Shown here one piece after another: positions 1 to 4,813 of a DNA stretch of 5,197 nt (position 1 is the first letter of the stretch; each line of letters begins with the position of its first letter). Source of the stretch: Phycisphaerales bacterium UBA2266 (GTDB lineage: Bacteria > Planctomycetota > Phycisphaerae > Sedimentisphaerales > Anaerobacaceae); NCBI GenBank assembly GCA_002347125.1, contig DDXG01000140.1, forward strand, positions 3,146 through 8,342, given 5' to 3'. Below the pieces are notes generated by a model. That model was not told the origin of the DNA. It ran no database searches and worked only from the letters and a program-made list of their open reading frames with translations. The position numbers and the translations under genes were made by a program.

Positions 1-270
1 CGTCAGGTGCACCCCGACGTCATAGCCCGGCGTCTCTCGCAGCATCCGGGCCGCCTCCTTGAACCACGGACACGGAACCATCACCTCCACCGACCGCGCG
101 ATGCCCTCCCGGAAGCACTGAATGCACGCCAGATTGGCCGCATGGGATGACCCAATGTCGTCGGCCCGCACAATCAGCCGGATCGCATCGGTGCCCGCCG
201 CGGCCCCGCGCGCTACCGCGTGCGCCGCCGGAACCGCCGCCAATAATGTCAAGAAACGCCGTCTATCCAT
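1..270 (-). CDS. YdjC/ChbG-like carbohydrate deacetylase, N-terminal part (cut by window start)
   Basis: The first 90 codons are visible; the gene runs off the left edge. The start at 268-270 opens with MDRRRFL, an R-R-x-F-L pattern like a twin-arginine (Tat) signal, followed by an Ala-rich hydrophobic stretch to about residue 26, so export is likely. The mature part has RADDIG (residues 35-40), a conserved helix with GIARSVEVMV (about 56-65), and GVHLT (86-90). This matches the YdjC family pattern ADDFG...GxxTSxxxMV...GxHLT, in which the Asp and His belong to the metal/active site. Family members remove acetyl groups from N-acetylated sugars such as chitooligosaccharides; the substrate here cannot be read from this fragment. 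The gene follows ilvH on the same strand but has its own -10 box and lies beyond a terminator, so it is probably a separate unit. Family call is fairly sure, substrate unknown. Confidence 0.8.
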   Translation of the reverse strand, partial: MDRRRFLTLLAAVPAAHAVARGAAAGTDAIRLIVRADDIGSSHAANLACIQCFREGIARSVEVMVPCPWFKEAARMLRETPGYDVGVHLT

Positions 271-288
271 CGTGATACACCGCCGCGT

Positions 289-316
289 ATTATAGCCAAC
301 CCGCCCTCCCGGACAA
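289..316 (-). promoter_or_regulatory. Probable promoter of the YdjC-like gene
   Basis: On the minus strand a perfect TATAAT (289-294) is preceded, 16 bp away, by TTGTCC (311-316), which matches TTGACA at four of six positions. Transcription would start near 282, leaving a 5' leader of only about 12 nt and no strong Shine-Dalgarno site. The -35 box sits in the T-rich tail of the ilv operon terminator, so the two units are packed back to back. Confidence 0.5.
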
Positions 317-349
317 GAGAATTAGGCCGAGGCCCCGGAATCCGGGGCC
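316..349 (-). terminator. Intrinsic-type terminator of the ilvBH operon
   Basis: A perfect 8-bp G+C stem (331-338 with 342-349) closes a 3-nt loop, 15 bp after the ilvH stop codon in the direction of transcription. A moderately T-rich stretch follows on the minus strand (TAATTCTCTT, about 315-324). The T tract is interrupted and starts several bases after the stem, so termination may be incomplete. Confidence 0.6.
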
Positions 350-364
350 CCGACCGCTCATCCA

Positions 365-850
365 TCATTCGATATTCGCCTGCCGGGGCATGGCAATCGT
401 GCCCGTCCGCGCGACGTTCTTGATCCCGTACGGCCGACAGACGTTGATAAACGCCTCGATCTTCGACTCCGGCCCGCTGATCTCGATCATCAGCGACTTG
501 AGCCCGATATCCACCACCTTGCCGCGGAACATCTCCATCAGCGAGAATATCTCCGCACGCTTCTCCGGCGGCGCCGTGACCGTAATCAGCATCAAATCCC
601 GCACCACCACCGGCTGGCCCGCGAAATCCTGCACCTTCACCACCGGAACGATCTTCGCCAGTTGCTTGCGCACCTGCTCGACGACCCGGTCATCACCGAC
701 GACGACGATCGTCATGCGGCTCATTTCCGGGTCCTCCGTCCGCCCGACCACCAGCGAGTCGATATTGAAACCCCGCGCCGCGAACATCCCGGCCACATGC
801 GCCAGAACGCCCGGCTTGTTCTCCACCAGAGCACTGATAATGTGTTTCAT
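365..850 (-). CDS. ilvH: Acetolactate synthase small (regulatory) subunit
   Basis: This 161-residue protein is the regulatory subunit (IlvH/IlvN) of acetohydroxyacid synthase. In this family it activates the catalytic subunit and confers feedback inhibition by valine. An ACT domain fills about residues 3-76 (ALVENKPGVLAHVAGMF, RGFNIDSL, SRMTIVV), and the family's C-terminal domain fills about 84-155, including the conserved EIFRGK-like segment EMFRGKVVDI. Length is normal for the family. Asn11, Gly14 and Asn29, which form the valine site in E. coli IlvH, are all present at the same residue numbers, so valine sensitivity is predicted. The start is supported by AAAGGA-type Shine-Dalgarno bases (857-863, minus strand) 6 nt upstream. 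It lies 106 bp after ilvB on the same strand with no obvious promoter between, so the two are co-transcribed and made together. ilvN is a synonym. Confidence 0.96.
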   Translation of the reverse strand: MKHIISALVENKPGVLAHVAGMFAARGFNIDSLVVGRTEDPEMSRMTIVVVGDDRVVEQVRKQLAKIVPVVKVQDFAGQPVVVRDLMLITVTAPPEKRAEIFSLMEMFRGKVVDIGLKSLMIEISGPESKIEAFINVCRPYGIKNVARTGTIAMPRQANIE

Positions 851-911
851 GGCATGTTCCTTTTATGGCAGCCCCACGGCGCAAGCCGCGAAGAGCGGTT
901 CGATTTCGGTG

Positions 912-932
912 GCATGGGCATCCTGCCCATGC
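912..932. repeat. Palindromic GGGCATCCTGCC repeat, copy 1 (ilvB-ilvH gap)
   Basis: GCATGGGCA and TGCCCATGC form a perfect 9-bp stem around a TCC loop, filling much of the gap between ilvB and ilvH. Its core GGGCATCCTGCC (916-927) recurs exactly at 3127-3138 and with one change at 3621-3632. In the ilv transcript it would fold between the two cistrons, where it could stabilise the upstream message or tune the subunit ratio; that role is inference. No T run follows it, so it does not look like a terminator. Confidence 0.75.
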
Positions 933-956
933 GGCCCAGACCTGCAACGCGACCAC

Positions 957-2687
957 TCAGGCCATGCTCTCGAGGATGCCCAGCCCGTCCATCTCGCTGA
1001 GGCTCTTGCCCGCCGGCACCATCGGCCAGACGTTCTCCTCGGGATCGACCTTGAAATCCACCACGCACGGCCGCTTCTCGGCCAGCATCTTCTCAATCGC
1101 CTTCGGCACGTCCTGCTTCTTATCCACGGTCATGCCGACCGCGCCCAGTGCCTCGGCGATCTTCGCGTAGCTCGGGTTCTTCAGATAACTCTTCGAATAC
1201 CGCTTGCCGTAGAACAGCTCCTGCCACTGCCGAACCATCCCCATGAAGCTGTTGCTCAGGATGCACACCTTGACGGGCAGCTCGTGCTCGACCGCCGTAG
1301 CCAGTTCGGTCATGGTCATATTAAAGCTGTGGTCGCCGTCGATGTCCACGACCGTCGCGTCCGGCCGGGCGATCTGCGCCCCGATCGCCGCCGGAAGACC
1401 GAATCCCATCGTCCCCAGCCCCCCCGACGAGATGAACTGCCGCGCCCGCGTGAACCGGTAGAACTGGGCGGTCCACATCTGGTGCTGGCCAACGCCCGTC
1501 GTGATGATCGCCTCATTGTGCGTCTGCCGGCACACCTCCTCGATCACCGCCTGCGGCTTGACCCGGTCGCCTGAACGGTCGTATCGGAACGGGAACTTGG
1601 CCTTCCACTGGGCAATCTGGGCGAACCACTCCGTGCGCGGCCGATGCTCGACCACCGCCGCCAGGTCCGTCAGAATCTCTCTGGCGTCGCCGACAACGGG
1701 AATGTCCACCCGGACGTTCTTGCTGATGCTCGACGGGTCGATGTCGATATGGACGATCTTCGCGTGCGGCGCGAAGTTCGCTATCCGGCCCGTGACCCGG
1801 TCGTCGAACCGTGCCCCCACCGCGATCAGCAGGTCGCACTCCTGGACGGCGTAATTTGCGTAGGCTGAGCCGTGCATCCCAAGCATATCCAGCGATTCCG
1901 GCCGCCGCTGGTCGTAGCTGCCCAACCCCATCAGCGTCATCGTCACGGGGATATTCGCCTTCTCGGCCAGCGCCCGAAGCGCATCGGTCGCGTTGGCGAT
2001 AATGACCCCGCCCCCGACGTACAGCACGGGCCGCTCGGACTTGTTGATGGCCTCGACGACGCTCTGAATCTGTCGCCCATGCCCCTTGGTGCGGATCCTG
2101 TAGCCCGGCAGCTTCAGTTCGAACTTCCCGTTGGCCGCGCACTTGCCCACCGAAACATCAACCGGCACGTCCACCAGCACCGGCCCCGGCCGGCCCGTCG
2201 AGGCGATATGAAACGCCTCCCGGATCGTCCGCTGCAAGTCCTCGATGTCCTTGACGATGCTGTTGTACTTCGTCACCGGCCGCGTGATGCCCGTCGTGTC
2301 CGCCTCCTGGAAGGCGTCGTTGCCGATCAGCTCCGTCCGCACCTGGCCCGTCAGCGCGACCATCGGAACCGAATCCATCATCGCGTTCGCCAGGCCCGTC
2401 ACCAGATTGCACGCCCCCGGACCGCTCGTGGCCAGGATCACCCCGACCTTGCCGCTGGCCCGCGCGTAGGCGTCGGCCATGTGGCAGCCGCCTTGCTCAT
2501 GCCGCGGCACAATGAAACGGATCGGGGCGTCGTAAAGCCGGTCGAACAGCGGCAACACCACGCCGCCGGTGTAACCGAACATCGTCTCGACACCCTGCTC
2601 GATGAGCGTATCGACGATAATCTGGGCGCCGGTCTTAATAATGGAGGGGCCCGCGGGCGAACCCGCGGAAGGAGGGTTGGAACTCAT
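957..2687 (-). CDS. ilvB: Acetolactate synthase large (catalytic) subunit
   Basis: This 576-residue thiamine-diphosphate enzyme joins two pyruvates to 2-acetolactate, or pyruvate and 2-ketobutyrate to 2-aceto-2-hydroxybutyrate, the first common step to valine, leucine and isoleucine. The N-terminal ThDP-binding domain (about 16-185) carries the catalytic Glu64 in PRHEQGG. The central FAD-associated domain (about 205-340) has ARFDDRVTGR. The C-terminal ThDP domain (about 380-555) has the Mg/ThDP motif from GDH (451-453) to Asn479. Asp452 and Asn479 keep the 27-residue spacing of the metal ligands; GDH replaces the usual GDG/GDA, and Ser478 replaces the first Asn of the NN pair. Trp488 in MVRQWQELFY is at the position linked to 2-ketobutyrate preference. 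FGYTGG replaces the usual FGYPGG. The ATG at 2685-2687 has AAAGGA (2694-2699) 6 nt upstream. The first 15 residues are a Ser/Pro/Gly-rich extension. It is first in the operon with ilvH. Confidence 0.97.
   Translation of the reverse strand: MSSNPPSAGSPAGPSIIKTGAQIIVDTLIEQGVETMFGYTGGVVLPLFDRLYDAPIRFIVPRHEQGGCHMADAYARASGKVGVILATSGPGACNLVTGLANAMMDSVPMVALTGQVRTELIGNDAFQEADTTGITRPVTKYNSIVKDIEDLQRTIREAFHIASTGRPGPVLVDVPVDVSVGKCAANGKFELKLPGYRIRTKGHGRQIQSVVEAINKSERPVLYVGGGVIIANATDALRALAEKANIPVTMTLMGLGSYDQRRPESLDMLGMHGSAYANYAVQECDLLIAVGARFDDRVTGRIANFAPHAKIVHIDIDPSSISKNVRVDIPVVGDAREILTDLAAVVEHRPRTEWFAQIAQWKAKFPFRYDRSGDRVKPQAVIEEVCRQTHNEAIITTGVGQHQMWTAQFYRFTRARQFISSGGLGTMGFGLPAAIGAQIARPDATVVDIDGDHSFNMTMTELATAVEHELPVKVCILSNSFMGMVRQWQELFYGKRYSKSYLKNPSYAKIAEALGAVGMTVDKKQDVPKAIEKMLAEKRPCVVDFKVDPEENVWPMVPAGKSLSEMDGLGILESMA
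2651..2668 (-). other. GC hairpin with TTCG loop inside the ilvB start region
   Basis: CCGCGGG (2651-2657) and CCCGCGG (2662-2668) form a perfect 7-bp stem. On the transcribed strand the loop reads TTCG, a stable tetraloop sequence, although the closing pair is G-C rather than the classic C-G. It begins about 20 nt into the coding sequence and encodes the Ser/Pro/Gly-rich N-terminal extension. It is visible in the sequence; an effect on translation is inference. Confidence 0.5.
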
Positions 2688-2693
2688 GCGTTG

Positions 2694-2880
2694 TCCTTTC
2701 CTGATAAACCGTTTGCGTTATCCCGGGTCTTTGCGACGAAATGGACCAAACTGCAGGGTTCAACCGAAGGCCTGACAAACCCCGGCCGAAGTCCCGCAGG
2801 ATCGCGGTCCAGCCGCAACCCCGTAACCACCCCACAATGGGGTGTCTCAGGTTCGCATCCGGGCGTTCACACCCGAATGC
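2694..2880 (-). promoter_or_regulatory. Structured 5' leader of the ilvBH transcript
   Basis: From the predicted start near 2880 to the ilvB Shine-Dalgarno site the leader is about 190 nt. Its first 26 nt (2855-2880) form an 11-bp stem, including G-T pairs, with a TGAA loop. A second hairpin (2828-2834 with 2838-2844) has 7 bp around a 3-nt loop. Neither is followed by a T run, and I see no short peptide rich in Val, Leu or Ile codons, so classic attenuation is not supported. No T-box or known riboswitch core could be recognised. The leader may act on stability or translation. Confidence 0.4.
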
Positions 2881-2886
2881 TCACAT

Positions 2887-2916
2887 AGTATACGAGCGCC
2901 GAGCGCCCTTCGTCAA
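2887..2916 (-). promoter_or_regulatory. Sigma-70-type promoter of the ilvBH operon
   Basis: On the minus strand TTGACG (2911-2916) and TATACT (2887-2892) each match consensus at five of six positions and are separated by 18 bp. Transcription is expected to begin near 2880. This is the best promoter-like pair in the window and points at ilvB. Confidence 0.65.
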
Positions 2917-2999
2917 GGGTTTCCGTCCCGAAAAACGCACCGCTTCAAGGAAAACGCCCCTCCGCTGTACGCAAGCCCGCAACTCCAGGTGCAAAACCG

Positions 3000-3087
3000 A
3001 AAACCCAACGCCACAGATCAAGACCCCAAGCCCCCGTTGCCGCGGTGTGCGTAAGATTCGAGGTTTTGGGCTGTGGTTTTGGGTTTT
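3000..3087. repeat. Imperfect inverted repeat in the ilvB-nifU intergenic region
   Basis: The 17-bp arms at 3000-3016 and 3071-3087 are complementary at 15 positions, with one G-T pair and one mismatch, and enclose 54 nt. The right half is also rich in TTTTGGG/TTTTACG words (3063-3106). It lies upstream of both divergent genes, so it is not an operon terminator. No open frame in it looks coding. It may be a remnant of a small inverted-repeat element or a dispersed intergenic repeat; which one cannot be told from one copy. Confidence 0.5.
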
Positions 3088-3126
3088 ACGCTTTACGTCT
3101 TGGGTTTGCCGGTCGCCGTGCGGCGT

Positions 3127-3138
3127 GGGCATCCTGCC
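3127..3138. repeat. GGGCATCCTGCC repeat, copy 2 (upstream of the NifU-like gene)
   Basis: This is an exact 12-bp copy of the core found between ilvB and ilvH. The flanks differ (GCGT before, GGTG after), so the outer stem of copy 1 is not kept. It sits about 115 bp before the NifU-like start codon, in the divergent intergenic region. Confidence 0.6.
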
Positions 3139-3179
3139 GGTGAACAAATCCCCACTAAAATAGTAGTCTAATAATTGCC

Positions 3180-3207
3180 TGGACGAACCACCACGGACCC
3201 CTATAAT
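3180..3207 (+). promoter_or_regulatory. Probable promoter of the NifU-like gene
   Basis: A perfect TATAAT (3202-3207) is preceded, 16 bp away, by TGGACG (3180-3185), a four-of-six match to TTGACA. The predicted start near 3214 gives a 30-nt leader that contains the AGGAG Shine-Dalgarno site. Confidence 0.55.
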
Positions 3208-3243
3208 GGCCCTCAAGATCGAAATAATCACAGGAGAAACCTC

Positions 3244-3510
3244 ATGTGTGAAGACTGCGGCTGCCACGAAGCCAACGAGCAACAATCCCTCCAGGACCAG
3301 GTCGCCGAGGTCATCGGTGAGATCCGGCCGGCCCTTCAGGGCCACGGCGGCGACGTGCAACTGGTCGGCATTGACGCCGACAACACCGTTCGGGTCCGCC
3401 TCCAGGGCGCCTGCCAGGGCTGCCCGGGCGCGACCATGACCATGAAGAACGGCATCGAGCGAATCCTCAAGGAGAAGGTCCCACAGGTCAAGCAGGTCGT
3501 GGCCATCTGA
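3244..3510 (+). CDS. NifU-like C-terminal-domain Fe-S cluster protein
   Basis: This 88-residue protein is almost entirely a NifU C-terminal domain (about residues 15-88), a scaffold or carrier that holds an iron-sulfur cluster and passes it to target proteins. The family signature is present: GHGGDVQLVGI (33-43) and the cluster-binding C-x-x-C in GACQGCPGATMTMKNGIE (Cys57 and Cys60). The ATG at 3244 was chosen over an in-frame start at 3175 because AGGAG (3232-3236) lies 7 nt upstream and the domain begins soon after; the longer form would also start upstream of the -10 box. The N-terminus MCEDCGCHEA adds three cysteines and a histidine not needed by the domain and recalls the CxxCGC metal-binding start of HypB. 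It is transcribed divergently from ilvB and appears monocistronic. A housekeeping role in Fe-S assembly is likely. Confidence 0.92.
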   Translation: MCEDCGCHEANEQQSLQDQVAEVIGEIRPALQGHGGDVQLVGIDADNTVRVRLQGACQGCPGATMTMKNGIERILKEKVPQVKQVVAI

Positions 3511-3570
3511 CCGGCCGCGAGCCCGTCGGAGGCCGAAGACCCTTCCTATACCTCTCATACCCCTCTTGCC

Positions 3571-3640
3571 CCCGCAAAGGCCTTTTTCCCACCGCTTGTG
3601 GGGAACAGCCTGCGGGCTTTGGGCATCATGCCTTAGACAA
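3571..3640. other. Nested stem-loops between the NifU-like gene and the tRNA remnant
   Basis: CCCGCA (3571-3576) pairs with TGCGGG (3611-3616), GGC (3579-3581) with GCC (3608-3610), and CCCAC (3588-3592) with GTGGG (3598-3602), making one long interrupted hairpin. A second (GGCTTT near 3615-3620 with AAAGCC at 3639-3644) encloses the repeat copy at 3621-3632; the two overlap and could not both form in full. It may end transcription from the NifU-like gene, or from the tRNA gene on the other strand, but there is no strong T run. Confidence 0.35.
3621..3632. repeat. GGGCATCaTGCC repeat, copy 3 (diverged)
   Basis: This matches the 12-bp core of the other two copies at 11 positions (C to A at position 8). 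It keeps a 4-bp stem (GGCA/TGCC) with a 3-nt loop. It lies 9 bp beyond the 3' end of the tRNA remnant, on the chromosomal side of the presumed insertion point. Confidence 0.45.
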
Positions 3641-3687
3641 AGCCAACGGTCGGATTCGAACCGACAACCCCTGGTTTACAAAACCAG
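3641..3687 (-). tRNA. tRNA-Thr(TGT) 3' fragment; 5' half missing
   Basis: Read on the minus strand, the segment holds a 5-bp anticodon stem (3683-3687 with 3671-3675) around TTTGTAA, giving anticodon TGT (threonine). A 5-nt variable loop, a perfect T arm with TTCGAAT loop (3649-3665), the 3' acceptor strand CGTTGGC (3642-3648) and discriminator T (3641) follow. No CCA is encoded. On the 5' side there is no D arm with GG and no GCCAACG to pair with the acceptor strand, so the gene is not functional as it stands. The break lies just upstream of the anticodon stem. An intact 3' half with a missing 5' half is what integration of an element into a tRNA gene leaves at the element's far end. Confidence 0.85.
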
Positions 3688-3690
3688 AGC
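3641..3690. other. Probable attachment site (att) of the integrated element
   Basis: The tRNA-Thr 3' half is the likely crossover identity segment. Since its 3' end points left and its missing 5' half lies to the right, the element should extend rightward and a complete tRNA-Thr(TGT), also on the minus strand, should mark its other end. The exact core cannot be fixed without that second copy. Confidence 0.6.
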
Positions 3691-3743
3691 GCGCGAGGCG
3701 CAACTCCTGAAAATAAAAGCACTTGCGAATCCGCACCCTCCCC

Positions 3744-3765
3744 GTTGACACCCCGGTTGACACCC
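3744..3765 (+). repeat. Tandem GTTGACACCC direct repeats near the att site
   Basis: Two exact 10-bp copies (3744-3753 and 3756-3765) recur with a 12-bp period about 55 bp inside the element from the tRNA remnant. Short direct repeats at this distance resemble arm-type integrase binding sites. They also fall in the open tail frame, where they encode LTPRLTP, so a coding explanation is possible. Confidence 0.45.
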
Positions 3766-3906
3766 GAATCCCCCAGATCGGGTGGAGTTGACGCTCCTGA
3801 CCTCCCGTCCGAGCTGGCTGCGATTGCGGCCGTGTGGCCGGAGCTACCCGACTACATCAAGACCGCCATCCAAGCCCTGGTCCGAAGCTGGAGGGAGGGA
3901 AAGTGA

Positions 3907-4271
3907 TGGAGAGATTCCTGTGGTCAGGTTCCAGCTACAGCAAGACCCCCGCGGAGAGTGCGCGCAGGAATACGGCCGGTGGGATTTGGGATGGGGTATC
4001 GAGAGGCAGCAGAGATCGAAACGGGTCCTTCCGGCGGGGGCTATCCCTGCTCCCGGGGCGGGAACGGTATCGGCCCAGGTTTGTTTCGTTCGACGACGCG
4101 CGCACAGCCGACGTGGGCGCCCCATGGCCGGCCCCACCCTTTCGGGCCAACCGGGGCGTGAATCTCGCGTTTGCGTGCCAACCGATACTTGACACGCTGG
4201 CCCTTGTGATCGCAAGTTGAACGTAAAGCATTATGGAACATGAACTTACATCAGATCAAAGGGGGTACACC
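3907..4271. other. 365-bp stretch without a confident gene
   Basis: Several overlapping frames stay open here on both strands, as expected in GC-rich DNA, and none gives a recognisable protein. The best plus-strand candidate runs from ATG 3906 to 4220 (104 residues) with a purine-rich Shine-Dalgarno-like run (about 3890-3902) and a one-base overlap with the preceding stop. Its product is a Ser/Arg/Gly-rich sequence without motifs, and that purine run is already explained as codons of the tail. A TTGACA at 4189-4194 has no matching -10 box at normal spacing. I treat the stretch as non-coding or decayed element-end sequence. Confidence 0.4.
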
Positions 4272-4643
4272 ATGACGGAGGTCGTCGGGCCGGACGATGG
4301 CGTCGTCCTTCTCAAGCACTGCCGGTGTAAGGACTGCCGGCGATTCTATATGAACCGCTATGGCGAGCCGACCTGTGAGGCGGGGATTGGGGGCACCTGT
4401 ACGACCTGGGGCACGGGCCGGCGGTTCTGTGATCCGCCGCCGGAGGTGTGGCACTACTGCGCCGGCTACGATGGCCCGCAGATCAGTGCGGACGTCTGGC
4501 CCTGCCCAGGGCCGGTCTACTCCCAGACTGCCAGCGAGCCGGCGCCCGTGGACGTACCGGCGGATGCCCATAAGCCCGTCCGGCCGCCTGCGGCGGCGAA
4601 AGCGAAGCCGAGACCGATATGGAACGACCCAGCGTTATGGTAA
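4272..4643 (+). CDS. Small cysteine-rich, probably zinc-binding phage-type protein
   Basis: I do not recognise a named family. The 123-residue product has about nine cysteines in its first 80 residues: C-x-C-x-x-C in HCRCKDCRRF (about 16-25), then EPTCEAG, GGTCTTW, RRFCDPPPEVWHYC and VWPCPG. Cys pairs followed by a Pro-rich acidic stretch and aromatic residues resemble small zinc-ribbon-like proteins common in phage early regions. From about residue 85 the tail is Pro/Ala/Lys-rich and probably disordered, ending in WNDPALW. ATG 4272 was chosen over the in-frame ATG at 4233 because AAAGGGGG (4258-4265) lies 6 nt upstream and the upstream codons add nothing conserved. It precedes the ParB-domain gene on the same strand by 170 bp. 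A nucleic-acid or protein-binding role is a guess. Confidence 0.65.
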   Translation: MTEVVGPDDGVVLLKHCRCKDCRRFYMNRYGEPTCEAGIGGTCTTWGTGRRFCDPPPEVWHYCAGYDGPQISADVWPCPGPVYSQTASEPAPVDVPADAHKPVRPPAAAKAKPRPIWNDPALW

Positions 4644-4813
4644 CGACCACGATTGCCGGACCGTTGGCAGCGCAGACAGGCCAAGACGTGCCCGCACGGG
4701 CCCGAAATCAATCAGGGACGGTGCAAACCACCCTGGACAGCGTAAACGGGCCGCGGCGGGCCAAACCGGGCCCAAGACAGGCCAGAGACAAGCTACACAC
4801 GGAGGTATTTGGC
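4644..4813 (+). other. 170-bp GGGCC-rich gap before the ParB-domain gene
   Basis: The gap carries repeated CGGGCC words and two exact copies of AGACAGGCCA (4674-4683 and 4775-4784). It is open in the frame of the downstream gene from an ATG at 4637, which overlaps the preceding stop region, so a 59-residue N-terminal extension is formally possible. That ATG has no Shine-Dalgarno site and the encoded sequence is low-complexity (Thr/Gln/Arg/Pro-rich), so I take it as untranslated. Confidence 0.4.

Larger units (their letters stand above)
3637..3906 (+). pseudogene. Displaced C-terminal tail, possibly of an integrase gene split at the att site
   Basis: An open frame without a credible start runs from just after a stop at 3634-3636 through the antisense of the tRNA remnant (reading TVGFEPTTPGLQNQ) into a tail ending at TGA 3904-3906. 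The tRNA-derived part is an obvious by-product. The last 40 residues look protein-like: DLPSELAAIAAVWPELPDYI, then KTAIQALVRSWREGK, an amphipathic helical segment. From memory, tails with the pattern ELAxxxxxWPxLPxxIKxxIxALV end integrase-type or hypothetical genes beside tRNA genes in planctomycetes; this was not checked. If so, in the circular element this tail would follow the gene body across attP, and integration would part them. It may equally be a decayed remnant. The next ATG (3906-3908) overlaps the stop by one base. Confidence 0.4.

Noticed and set aside
390..1574. Long plus-strand open frame (394 residues) opposite ilvH and ilvB
   Set aside because: It is antisense to two clear genes, has low-complexity Arg/His/Pro-rich content in the second half and no family features; it is a shadow of GC-rich codon use.
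2821..2880. CTGAGA and GGTTCGCATCC words suggesting a TPP riboswitch or a tRNA T arm
   Set aside because: The other conserved TPP segments are absent, and no cloverleaf can be built around the T-arm-like word, whose stem also has a mismatch.
1872..2888. Long plus-strand open frame (338 residues) opposite the start of ilvB
   Set aside because: It is antisense to ilvB and composed mainly of Arg, His and Pro, typical of a complementary-strand shadow.
2881..3558. Minus-strand 225-residue frame opposite the NifU-like gene
   Set aside because: It is antisense to the NifU-like gene, runs through the inverted repeat and the ilv promoter, and shows no domain.
3691..3708. GCGC-rich sequence upstream of the tRNA remnant as a possible D arm
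   Set aside because: It could form only a tiny loop without the conserved GG, and the acceptor 5' strand is still missing.
3566..3748. Plus-strand frame encoding SDSNRQPLVYKTRA
   Set aside because: This is the well-known spurious translation of the strand opposite a tRNA gene, here the tRNA-Thr remnant.
4662..4668. CGTTGGC, which on the minus strand gives the GCCAACG needed to pair with the tRNA remnant's acceptor strand
   Set aside because: It is about 1 kb away, lies outside a tRNA context and is not followed by a D arm, so it is a chance match rather than the lost 5' half.
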